Assembly: GCF_016862075.1 (NCBI RefSeq)
Contig: NZ_BOMG01000084.1
Span: 53,834 to 117,833 of the forward strand
DNA: 64,000 bases
Direction of reading: 5' to 3'
From: Actinoplanes couchii
GTDB taxonomy: Bacteria; Actinomycetota; Actinomycetes; Mycobacteriales; Micromonosporaceae
The translations under genes were made by a program, and so were the position numbers. The notes beneath the pieces are model-generated. The model did no database searches and was not told the DNA's origin. It worked only from the letters and a program-made list of their open reading frames with translations. Shown here in pieces: positions 16,051-23,338 of the stretch. Position 1 is the stretch's first letter, and each line of letters opens with the position of its first letter.

Positions 16051-16977
16051 ATGGGTGGTCGAGTGGACGAGTCGTGCGTGCTGACGGAGGGGCCGTGGAA
16101 CCACCGTTTTGTCGGCGCCAACGGCAGCCGCTTCCACGTCGCTGAGGTCGGCACCGGGCCACTCGTCCTGTTCCTGCACGGCTTCCCCGAGTTCTGGTGG
16201 GCCTGGCACGACATCATGGTCCGGGTCGCCGACGCCGGCTTCCGGGCCGCCGCGATCGACCTGCGCGGTTACGGTGCGAGCGACAAACCCCCGCGGGGGT
16301 ACGACGGGTACACGATGGCCGCCGACGTGACAGGCCTGATCCGCGCCCTGGGTGAACGCTCCGCGACAGTGGTTGGCGCCGGAGCCGGCGGCATGATCGG
16401 CTGGGCGGCTGCCTCGTTCCATCCGAAACTGGTGAACCGCCTGGTCGTGCTCGGTGCCGCGCACCCGCTGCGACTGCGCGCCTCGCTCTTCGCCGATCCG
16501 CGCGGGCAGCTCTCCGCGTCGTCGCCGGTGGTCAAGTTCCAGGTGCCGCGCTTCGAGCACGTGCTGACCAAGGACGACGCCGCCATGGTCGGTGAGCTGA
16601 TGACCCGGTGGAGCAGTCCACGGTTCGCGGCCAGCCCCGAGTTCGCGGAGTACTCGGCGCGCTGCCGGGAGGCCATGCAGATCCCGCAGGCGTCGTTCTG
16701 CGCGCTGGAGGCGTACCGGTGGGTGGCCCGCAGCGCGCTACGGCTGCAGGGGTACCGGTTCGTCAAGCTGATGCAGCGCCCGTCCAGTGTGCCGACCCTG
16801 CAGCTGCACGGCGGACTCGACACCGCTGTGTTACCTCGCACCGCGCAGGGATCGGGACGCTACGTGACCGCGCCGTACGAGTGGCGGCTCCTGCCGGAGG
16901 TCGGGCACTTCCTGCACCAGGAGGCCCCGGACGTGGTCACTGGCGAGATTCTGCGCTGGTTGAAGACCCCTTCTTGA
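16051..16977 (+). CDS. Alpha/beta-hydrolase of the epoxide-hydrolase group lacking the nucleophile
   Basis: The 308-residue protein follows the epoxide hydrolase/haloalkane dehalogenase pattern. It has an oxyanion loop HGFPEFWW, the DLRGYGASDKP segment, a cap domain with Tyr (EAYRW), a late acid in HGGLDTAV and the catalytic His in VGHFLHQEAP. The nucleophile elbow, usually G-H-D-W-G-G, reads GAGAGG here, so the Asp nucleophile is Gly. Either the enzyme works by another route or it is a pseudoenzyme. A TAGGCT hexamer ends six bases before the ATG, and there is no Shine-Dalgarno, suggesting leaderless translation. Confidence 0.8.
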   Translation: MGGRVDESCVLTEGPWNHRFVGANGSRFHVAEVGTGPLVLFLHGFPEFWWAWHDIMVRVADAGFRAAAIDLRGYGASDKPPRGYDGYTMAADVTGLIRALGERSATVVGAGAGGMIGWAAASFHPKLVNRLVVLGAAHPLRLRASLFADPRGQLSASSPVVKFQVPRFEHVLTKDDAAMVGELMTRWSSPRFAASPEFAEYSARCREAMQIPQASFCALEAYRWVARSALRLQGYRFVKLMQRPSSVPTLQLHGGLDTAVLPRTAQGSGRYVTAPYEWRLLPEVGHFLHQEAPDVVTGEILRWLKTPS

Positions 16978-17326
16978 GTACGGGGTTATGGTCAGCTTAA
17001 GTGACAATTAATTGATCAATCTCGGCGCGGATCTGCTCTAATCTCACGTTCAGTAGCGATTGGTACCGCTCCCAAGATTACTGAACGTAGCTGAGCCCCG
17101 CCCCTTCCCACCCGATGTGTCGTCCTCCCGGTCGGCACGACAACTCCGGGCACCAGGGCCGCCGACCCCTGCCGCGGCGGCCCCGGTACTCGGCAGGCCG
17201 ACCCGTCACCACGGTTCGCTACCCCCACACGAACCGCGGACGACGATCGGCCCGGAGAGTCCGAACCCACCACCGGTGACCACCCCCTTTCTCTCCTCCT
17301 CGGTCATCGGAGGCCCGGAACGGACG
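16978..17326. other. Long intergenic region with palindromes, no gene
   Basis: No convincing reading frame is present. An AT-rich patch contains the 10-bp palindrome ATTGATCAAT (17011-17020), followed by a separate 10-bp inverted repeat at 17046-17088. The rest is plain GC-rich sequence up to the terminator at 17327. Confidence 0.4.
17046..17088. repeat. 10-bp perfect inverted repeat with 23-bp spacer
   Basis: ACGTTCAGTA (17046-17055) is repeated inverted as TACTGAACGT (17079-17088). The spacer holds GGTACC. It lies alone in the intergenic region after the hydrolase and could be a dimeric-regulator site or a remnant of a mobile element. Confidence 0.5.
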
Positions 17327-17357
17327 AAGGGCTCCCCGCGCAGAGCGGGGAGCCCTT
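17327..17357 (-). terminator. Terminator of the WXG100/SseB operon
   Basis: AAGGGCTCCCCGC (17327-17339) and GCGGGGAGCCCTT (17345-17357) form a perfect 13-bp stem with a 5-nt loop. It lies about 115 bp after the last gene of the leftward operon. No long T run follows on either side, so the efficiency is uncertain. Confidence 0.65.
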
Positions 17358-17473
17358 ACCCACAGCCTCCGCCCGGCGGACGCGTCGACGGCCCGGAGCC
17401 GGGCCCACCTCGCGTCGTCGCCAGGGGACGGGTAGTCGCTTCCGGCACCCCGTAGGCGTACCGGAAAAAGGGG

Positions 17474-17836
17474 TCAGACCTTGTGTTCGTACCGGTCGCG
17501 GACCTCGTGCGCCGGCGCCCAACCCTGGTAGACGCCGTAGTCGAACTCCTCGAGCCCGAGCTGACGCGCGACCGGGGCACGACCGCCGGTGTACTCCAGG
17601 CGCAGCCAGTTGTCCGCCTCGGCCAGGACCACGAACGGCTCACCCCGCCAGGTGCAGAGCGTCCGGACGTACGACATCTCGTCGTACTCCTCGGGATCCA
17701 GCACCCGGACGTAACGCCCCGGCTTGACCTCCTGGAAACCGTCGCCCGGAGTCGTGTCGTAGATCCGCACCTTGTCGCCGTCAGGGGCGGCGTCGTACTC
17801 CCGCCCCTGCCAGGTGACCACGTAACCGTCGCGCAT
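17474..17836 (-). CDS. Small acidic protein downstream of the giant SseB-domain protein (immunity-sized partner)
   Basis: The ATG at 17836 overlaps the upstream TGA as TGATG, so translation is coupled to the giant gene; a GTG one codon earlier is an alternative. The 120-residue protein is acidic and beta-rich (YVVTWQGREYDAAPDGDKVRI, then RYVRVLDPEEYDEM and WRGEPFVVLAEADNWLRLEY). It has no signal peptide and no membrane segment. Similar small cytoplasmic proteins often follow type VII effector genes as immunity proteins, but no named family is recognised, and that role is inferred only from size, acidity and position. Confidence 0.7.
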   Translation of the reverse strand: MRDGYVVTWQGREYDAAPDGDKVRIYDTTPGDGFQEVKPGRYVRVLDPEEYDEMSYVRTLCTWRGEPFVVLAEADNWLRLEYTGGRAPVARQLGLEEFDYGVYQGWAPAHEVRDRYEHKV

Positions 17837-20800
17837 CACTCACCCACCCGGCGCCACATCGGGCCGTCCGCGTCGAAGATCGCCAGCATCCGCTCGTTGC
17901 CGTCCGCGTCGGTCCGCCAGAGCTGAGCACCGTGCGGCAGACGGACACTGTCCACCTTGAACTCGGCGATCACGTCCTTGCCCTCGCCGGCCGCGAAACC
18001 GTTGCCCCGGAACGGCGGGCGCTCGATCACCCAGCCGTCCATGGCGCGCAGGGCCTGCTCGTTCTGCCCGCCGTACGGGATGCGGTAGAGACTCGGCCGG
18101 TACGCCGGCCAGCGCAGCACGAACGCCTCCTTCGCGTCCGGCTGGAACGGCGACGCCTCGTAGAACAACCCGAGGGCACCGAACAGCTCGGCCGGCGTGC
18201 GCAGGTGCTCGACCTCGGACGCCCGGTGCACAAAACCGGCAACCCGGTCGTAACCCCGGTCGAGGTAGTAGTCGACCTGCTCCGCGGAGATCGTCTTCTG
18301 CATGACGGTGGCCTGCTGCGCCTCGTCACTGGCCGGCTGCGGAGCCGGCACCGGGGCCACCGCGAGCTCGGTCACCACGGTCTCCGCCGGATCCGCGCCG
18401 AGACCGGCCTCGGTGGCCCAGTTCGCCAGCGCGATGATCTGGGCGCCCGGGTACTTCGCGCCGACCGGGGTGCCCGGGTTGACCGCAAACGACCAGGACG
18501 GGTCCGGCCAGTTGCGGATCAGCTCGTAGAACCGGGCCTCCACCGTGCGGGTCGGCTCGCCGAAGTGCTCGAACAGCCGGTCCTTGCTGGTGAAGACGAT
18601 CAGGAAACGCTCGCCGTCGACCTCCTCCGGCAGGAACGCGAAACCGGACTCGCCGGGCGCGCTCCCCGGGCGGGAGTGGCCGGCCACCGGGACCAGCACC
18701 TTCGCCAGCAGCAGCGTGGACAGGAAGACATCGGTGTTGCCGGTGTCCGCGGCGTCCTGCAGTTCCCGCTCGGTCTCGTTCGACGGCACGAACTCCTCCG
18801 CCGCCGGACCACGCGAACCGGTGGCCGACCCGGAGACGCCCATGTTCGTCGGGGCCGGCGGGTTGTAACCGCCGGTCGCCAGCGGCAACACCTGGGTGGC
18901 AAAGGCCGACTGCGACTGCGTGGCGTACGCCGAGGCCGGGCTGCCCTGGGGCGGAAGCCCGTAGGACGGCGCCGGAGTGGACGCCGGCGGAGCGGTGTAC
19001 GCCTGCGGGGCCGCCGGACCGGAACCACCCGGAACCGCGGCACCGTAACCCGGAGCCGGGTAGACCACCGACCGCTCCGGCCCGGGCGCGCCCGGGATCA
19101 CCGGCGGGAGCAGGTTCGTCATCGTGGTGGCCGCGGGATTGCCCGCCATCTCGGGACGCGGCGGGGCGATCGACGGCGCGGGCCCGGACGGGCCGAACCG
19201 GTCCGCCACCTCGTCCTGCCTGGTCCAGGTCGGTGCGGCAACCTCACCCGTCGGTGTACGGCCGGCACCGAGCGCCTGCGCGGCGGCGGCCATCGACGTG
19301 GGGCGCTCGGAGGGCGGGGTGACCTGACGGCGCGGCAACGCACCGACCGGAGCACCGGACGAGGCGCCCGGGCTGACCGGTTGCTGCCCGGCCGAACCGT
19401 CCCCGAAGTTGGCACCCGCTCCGGAGCCGCTGCCACCCGGCCCGGAAAGGCCGGCACCCGGCCCGGAGGCACTGTTACCTGGCCCGGAAGCGCTGTTACC
19501 GGGCCCGGAGAGACCCGCGCCCGGCCCGGACGGACCGTAGCCCGGAGCCGTGCCGAAGCCCTGGCCGGAGCCCGGATTGCCGGCTGGGTTGTACCCCGGA
19601 GCCGCGCCGGACGGCCCGAACCCCGAACCGGGCCCACCGGAATCAGGCGCACCCGGGGCACCGGGACCGAACCCGGAGTTGGGGCTGGAGCCGGAGCCGG
19701 AGGGACCATAGCCGCCCGGAGTGAACCCGGAACCGGGCGTACCCGGAATGGGCGAACCGAAGCCGGGCCCGCCCGAGCCTGCCCGGCCGAAGCCAGGAGC
19801 GCCCGAGTCGGGCTGGCCGAAACCGGGCGCACCCGAACCGGCCGGACCGAAGCCGGGGCCGCCCGAGGCGGGCGCACCTGAACCGGGCCCGCCGAAGCCG
19901 GAGCCGGAGCCGGGGCCGGGGCCGCCGGGCGCGGTGGTGCCGGGTTGCGTGTTGCCGAAACCGCCGTTGGCGGAACCGGGGAAACCGCCGGGAGCACCGA
20001 AACCGGAGACCGGCGCGGCCGGAGAGGCCGGGCGGATCGTCGGCGGCGGCGTGGGTGCGCTCGGGGCGCCGTGGTTGGCGGCGTTCGTGCTGGACGGGAC
20101 GAACCCGGCCATGCTCGACATCGAACCGCCACCCGTGGACTGACCGGGCTGACGCCGGGGCAGGCCACCGCCGAGCGGGGGAGCCGCGGGCGGAGCAGCC
20201 GGAGGCGACCCGGCCGCCGAGGCCGCGGCCGGAATCGAGGAAGCGGGCTGCCGGGTGGGCAGCGGCGGAACACCGGACCCGCCGGAACCGGGCGGCCCCG
20301 ACATCGGCGAAGCCCCCGACGGTGACGATCCGCCCGACAGCGACGAAGCGCCCGACATCGGTGATCCACCCGGCATCGACGAAGCGCCCGGCCGGGGTGA
20401 ACCACCTGGCATCGGCGATCCGCCTGGCAGGGGCGATCCGCCCGACATGGATGGTGCTGCCGACATCGGCGATGCGGCAGGCGGGGCTGACATCGGCGGC
20501 GTGCCGGGCGGGGGCGTGCCCCGGTTGGCGGCCGCCCAGTGCGGGTCGACCTGGGCTTCCGCCGGGTCGTAGGGCGCGACGTGATCGGGCACCGGCGGCG
20601 TGTTGGCCATCGGCGTCCGAACCGGCAGCGGCGCCTTCAGATCCTGAAGCGGCCCACGCGGGTCCTCGTCGGGCCGGAAGGGCATCCCGGCCTTGTCCCA
20701 GCCCGGGGTAGCCATCCCAGCACTCCCCGCCGCACCGGAACCAGGAGCACCAACTCCGGCGGCACCGCCACCGGGAGCGCCTGAACCAGGAGCACCGAAA

Positions 20801-22149
20801 CCGGGCGCACCAGAGCCAGGACCAGCGGACCCAGGAGCGCCGAAACCAGGAGCACCAGAGTTAGGGGCCGCAGAACCGGGCCCACCAAAACTGGGGGCAC
20901 CGGAACCTGGGGCACCGGAACCTGGCGCGCCGAAGCCGGGGTAACCGGAGTCGGGCAGGCCGGAGCCGGGGGCGCCGGGAGCCGGGATGGCGGCCGGGTT
21001 ACCGGACATCGGCACGGCGGAGACCGGGGCGGCGCCCGGACCGGCGAAACCGGACACCGGGATCGCCGAAACCGGCGCGGGGCCGGAAGCCGGGAACCCG
21101 GAAGCCGGAACAGCCGAGGTCGGCGCCGGACCGGAGCCCGGAAAACCACCAGCCGGACCGGAACCAGGGAACCCGGCGGGCGAACCAGAGCCAGGGAAAC
21201 CGCCGGACGAGCCGGAACCGGGGAAACCAGCGGGCGAACCGGGGCCGGGGAATCCACCGGCCGGGCTCTGCGGCGAGGACGACGGCGCACCCGACGAGGG
21301 TGGCGCCGACACCGGAGGCTGTGAACCCGGAACGGCCGGCGGCTGGTAGGCCGCGGGCTCGGCAGGGTTACGGGTGGGCAGACCGTTGGCGCCGGTCCCG
21401 CCCGGGGTGCGCATCGGCAGGCCACCGGGGCCGACCGGCGGCTGGGCGGCGGGCTGCGGCGGTGTGCCGAACCCACCCGCGGAGCCACCCATCGGCGGAG
21501 CGGGCGTGCCCACCGGAGGAATCGGGGCGACCGCCGGAGCAACCGGCGGCGCAGCCACGGGAGCGGGCGGTGCGGCAACGGGCGGCGCGGCGACAGCGAC
21601 CGGCGACGGCGAACTCGGAGCGGCGACAGCGGCCGGCTCCGGATCGTAGGTCGGGCCACCGGCGGCGCTCTCGGTACCGGATCGGCTCGCCGCGAGCGCG
21701 GCCGCACCCAGCTCCTGGATCTTCGAGGTGGTGTTCGCCTCGCGTCCGGGGCCACGGGTGGGCAGCCGCAGGTCGCCTCGGGCGAGCTGGGCGACGAACC
21801 AGGCCGGTAGGTATCCCTCGATGGGCAGGCCGGGGTTTACCGCCAGCCACCACTCGAGGTTCGGCCAGGTATTGGCGAGCTCGGAGTACGGCACACGACG
21901 TGCCGACCCCGTGTAGTCCGCCAGACAGGACCGCAATGCGGCGTTCGACGTGAACGCCAGCACGTGGGTGCGACCACCCGTGCTCCACGTGCCCCAGCCC
22001 ATCGGCGCAAGGCCGGCCAGGACGTCAGCGGAGACCGGTAACAGTAGGTCGACACCGGCGAGAATGCGGAAGTAGGACTCCTGGTCGTCGGTGCGCAACG
22101 CATCGCGCATCGCGACCTCGGCGTCCGTAGCCGGTTCCCACTCGGACAC
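17836..22149 (-). CDS. Giant SseB-domain protein with about 900-residue Pro/Gly/Ser/Ala repeat linker, type VII secretion associated
   Basis: The GTG at 22149 has GGGGAGAGG seven bases upstream; a GTG at 22155 is possible. The 1437-residue product has an SseB-type domain at about residues 1-130 (GRTHVLAFTSNAAL, LAVNPGLPIEGYLPAWFV). A low-complexity region from about 165 to 1080 is built from irregular G-x-P/G-S repeats such as GFGAPGSGAPG and GGSPMPGGSP. A second SseB domain covers about 1100-1230 (FAVNPGTPVGAKYP), and a 180-residue C-terminal domain has many Trp, Tyr and Phe. There is no signal peptide. It is cotranscribed with two WXG100 genes and overlaps a small acidic gene. It could be a type VII substrate, a chaperone-like scaffold or a polymorphic toxin; the domains are clear, the role is not. 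Confidence 0.8.
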   Translation of the reverse strand: MSEWEPATDAEVAMRDALRTDDQESYFRILAGVDLLLPVSADVLAGLAPMGWGTWSTGGRTHVLAFTSNAALRSCLADYTGSARRVPYSELANTWPNLEWWLAVNPGLPIEGYLPAWFVAQLARGDLRLPTRGPGREANTTSKIQELGAAALAASRSGTESAAGGPTYDPEPAAVAAPSSPSPVAVAAPPVAAPPAPVAAPPVAPAVAPIPPVGTPAPPMGGSAGGFGTPPQPAAQPPVGPGGLPMRTPGGTGANGLPTRNPAEPAAYQPPAVPGSQPPVSAPPSSGAPSSSPQSPAGGFPGPGSPAGFPGSGSSGGFPGSGSPAGFPGSGPAGGFPGSGPAPTSAVPASGFPASGPAPVSAIPVSGFAGPGAAPVSAVPMSGNPAAIPAPGAPGSGLPDSGYPGFGAPGSGAPGSGAPSFGGPGSAAPNSGAPGFGAPGSAGPGSGAPGFGAPGSGAPGGGAAGVGAPGSGAAGSAGMATPGWDKAGMPFRPDEDPRGPLQDLKAPLPVRTPMANTPPVPDHVAPYDPAEAQVDPHWAAANRGTPPPGTPPMSAPPAASPMSAAPSMSGGSPLPGGSPMPGGSPRPGASSMPGGSPMSGASSLSGGSSPSGASPMSGPPGSGGSGVPPLPTRQPASSIPAAASAAGSPPAAPPAAPPLGGGLPRRQPGQSTGGGSMSSMAGFVPSSTNAANHGAPSAPTPPPTIRPASPAAPVSGFGAPGGFPGSANGGFGNTQPGTTAPGGPGPGSGSGFGGPGSGAPASGGPGFGPAGSGAPGFGQPDSGAPGFGRAGSGGPGFGSPIPGTPGSGFTPGGYGPSGSGSSPNSGFGPGAPGAPDSGGPGSGFGPSGAAPGYNPAGNPGSGQGFGTAPGYGPSGPGAGLSGPGNSASGPGNSASGPGAGLSGPGGSGSGAGANFGDGSAGQQPVSPGASSGAPVGALPRRQVTPPSERPTSMAAAAQALGAGRTPTGEVAAPTWTRQDEVADRFGPSGPAPSIAPPRPEMAGNPAATTMTNLLPPVIPGAPGPERSVVYPAPGYGAAVPGGSGPAAPQAYTAPPASTPAPSYGLPPQGSPASAYATQSQSAFATQVLPLATGGYNPPAPTNMGVSGSATGSRGPAAEEFVPSNETERELQDAADTGNTDVFLSTLLLAKVLVPVAGHSRPGSAPGESGFAFLPEEVDGERFLIVFTSKDRLFEHFGEPTRTVEARFYELIRNWPDPSWSFAVNPGTPVGAKYPGAQIIALANWATEAGLGADPAETVVTELAVAPVPAPQPASDEAQQATVMQKTISAEQVDYYLDRGYDRVAGFVHRASEVEHLRTPAELFGALGLFYEASPFQPDAKEAFVLRWPAYRPSLYRIPYGGQNEQALRAMDGWVIERPPFRGNGFAAGEGKDVIAEFKVDSVRLPHGAQLWRTDADGNERMLAIFDADGPMWRRVGE

Positions 22150-22402
22150 GTCCACCTCTCCCCACGCGTGTCAACGAGCCAACTCAACGCGTATAACCTA
22201 CAAGGTCGGCCCGTAATCACAATGGGCGGCGGCATGCTGTCCATCGGAACGTACTTCTGGCACGTTCGACACGACCTCGCTCAGCCCCCGCGAGCACACT
22301 TCGATCGCCCGAGGCGATCTTTCAACAACCGATGGTAACCGCGGGAGCCGGCCAGGCCACTACGCGAACGGGCGACCCGTCCTCGGACTCACGGACAGCG
22401 CG

Positions 22403-22696
22403 TCACTGGAAGCGCTGGGTCGCCGCCCGCTCGGTGTCGCTGTAGTCGGTCGCCGAGTCGGTGACCGCGCCCTGGATCTGCCGCAGGATGTTGGACAGGT
22501 CCTCGGAGGCGTTCCGCCAGCGCTGCTGACGCTCGGCGTACGCCTGCTTCGCCTCGCCGTCCCACTCCTGGGCCAGCGCGCCACCGACGGACTCGGCCTC
22601 GTCGAGCTTGGCGCGCATCGTGCTCAGCGCCTTCTGGATGTCGGCGCTCGCCTGCTGAAGCGCGCCGAAGTTGACGAGCAGCATGCCGTCACTCAT
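22403..22696 (-). CDS. WXG100 family protein (EsxB-like), type VII secretion substrate
   Basis: The 97-residue protein is a helical hairpin with the WxG turn at EWDGEAK (Trp45) and a C-terminal YxxxE signal (YSDTE). It starts 22 bp after the other WXG100 gene, with an excellent AAGGAGGA ribosome site. Such proteins form heterodimers that are exported by the EccC ATPase. The 250-bp gap that follows before the SseB gene holds only AT-richer promoter-like sequence (TTATAC on the minus strand at 22191-22196). Confidence 0.93.
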   Translation of the reverse strand: MSDGMLLVNFGALQQASADIQKALSTMRAKLDEAESVGGALAQEWDGEAKQAYAERQQRWRNASEDLSNILRQIQGAVTDSATDYSDTERAATQRFQ

Positions 22697-22718
22697 GGGG
22701 TTTCCTCCTTCTTCGGAA

Positions 22719-23036
22719 TCAGAGCGGCAGGGAGAACGTGCCGCCGGTCTTGGCGACGCGGGAGGCGGCCTCGGTGTCGGCCGAGGTGTAGCTGGTCCCG
22801 GAGGTGCGAATCGCCTCCGCGGTCTCGGTCAGAGCGTTGTTGAGGCTCCGCAGATCAGCCGCGTACTCCTGCTTGACCTGCTCGAACGCGGCAGCGCCGA
22901 GACCCTTCCAGGAACCGCTGAGCGCCGACAGGTTGTTCATCAGGTCGGACAGCATCTTCTGCAGGTCGCTGTTGACCTCGTCGAACTTCGATGCCGCGCT
23001 CGCCATCGCATCGGCACTGGCTCTGGTCTCCGCCAT
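22719..23036 (-). CDS. WXG100 family protein (EsxA-like), type VII secretion substrate
   Basis: The 105-residue protein has the WxG turn in SWKGLGAAA (Trp43) between two amphipathic helices, and a C-terminal YxxxD signal (YTSAD). It is the first gene of the leftward cluster and is divergent from EccE. With the next gene it should form the EsxA/EsxB-type pair that is secreted, often together with partner proteins. The membrane channel (EccB, EccC, EccD, MycP) is not in the window. Confidence 0.93.
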   Translation of the reverse strand: MAETRASADAMASAASKFDEVNSDLQKMLSDLMNNLSALSGSWKGLGAAAFEQVKQEYAADLRSLNNALTETAEAIRTSGTSYTSADTEAASRVAKTGGTFSLPL

Positions 23037-23195
23037 CGGACGTCACCCCTCTCGTAGAACAATCCGCTGTGGACCAGCGCCATATCGACGCAGGTCACTA
23101 GGCTAGTCCGCCGCGACCAGGCTACTGTTCGCGACCGACATCGGCGACGACGTTAGCTGCCCGATGCGACTCACGTCAGCCCCGGGACCTCAACC

Positions 23196-23234
23196 TGTGG
23201 ATAACCCCGCATTCCTGCTCAGGCCTGTGGACGA
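23196..23234. promoter_or_regulatory. Two DnaA-box-like 9-mers in the esx/eccE divergent region
   Basis: TGTGGATAA (23196-23204) is the exact complement of the DnaA box TTATCCACA. TGTGGACGA (23226-23234) is one mismatch from the actinobacterial TTGTCCACA form. With only two copies, chance is possible. Confidence 0.35.
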
Positions 23235-23317
23235 CCCCGAACCCGGCGGCCGACTGCCCTACGATGGGCCGCGCGTCACCGTGAACGACCGTCGCGCGAC
23301 CGAGAAGGTAGGGGCAC

Positions 23318-23338
23318 ATGAGCGAGCTCGCGGCATGA
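23318..23338 (+). promoter_or_regulatory. Six-codon leader reading frame overlapping the eccE start
   Basis: ATG at 23318 encodes MSELAA and stops at 23336-23338, overlapping the eccE ATG (23335) as ATGA. A good AAGGTAGGGG sequence precedes the leader, whereas eccE itself has none. Translation of eccE is therefore probably coupled to the leader. Confidence 0.4.

Noticed and set aside
17932..20405. Long frames on both strands overlapping the SseB protein gene
   Set aside because: They are translations of the Pro/Gly-rich repeat in other frames. Only the minus-strand frame keeps the SseB domains and start signals.
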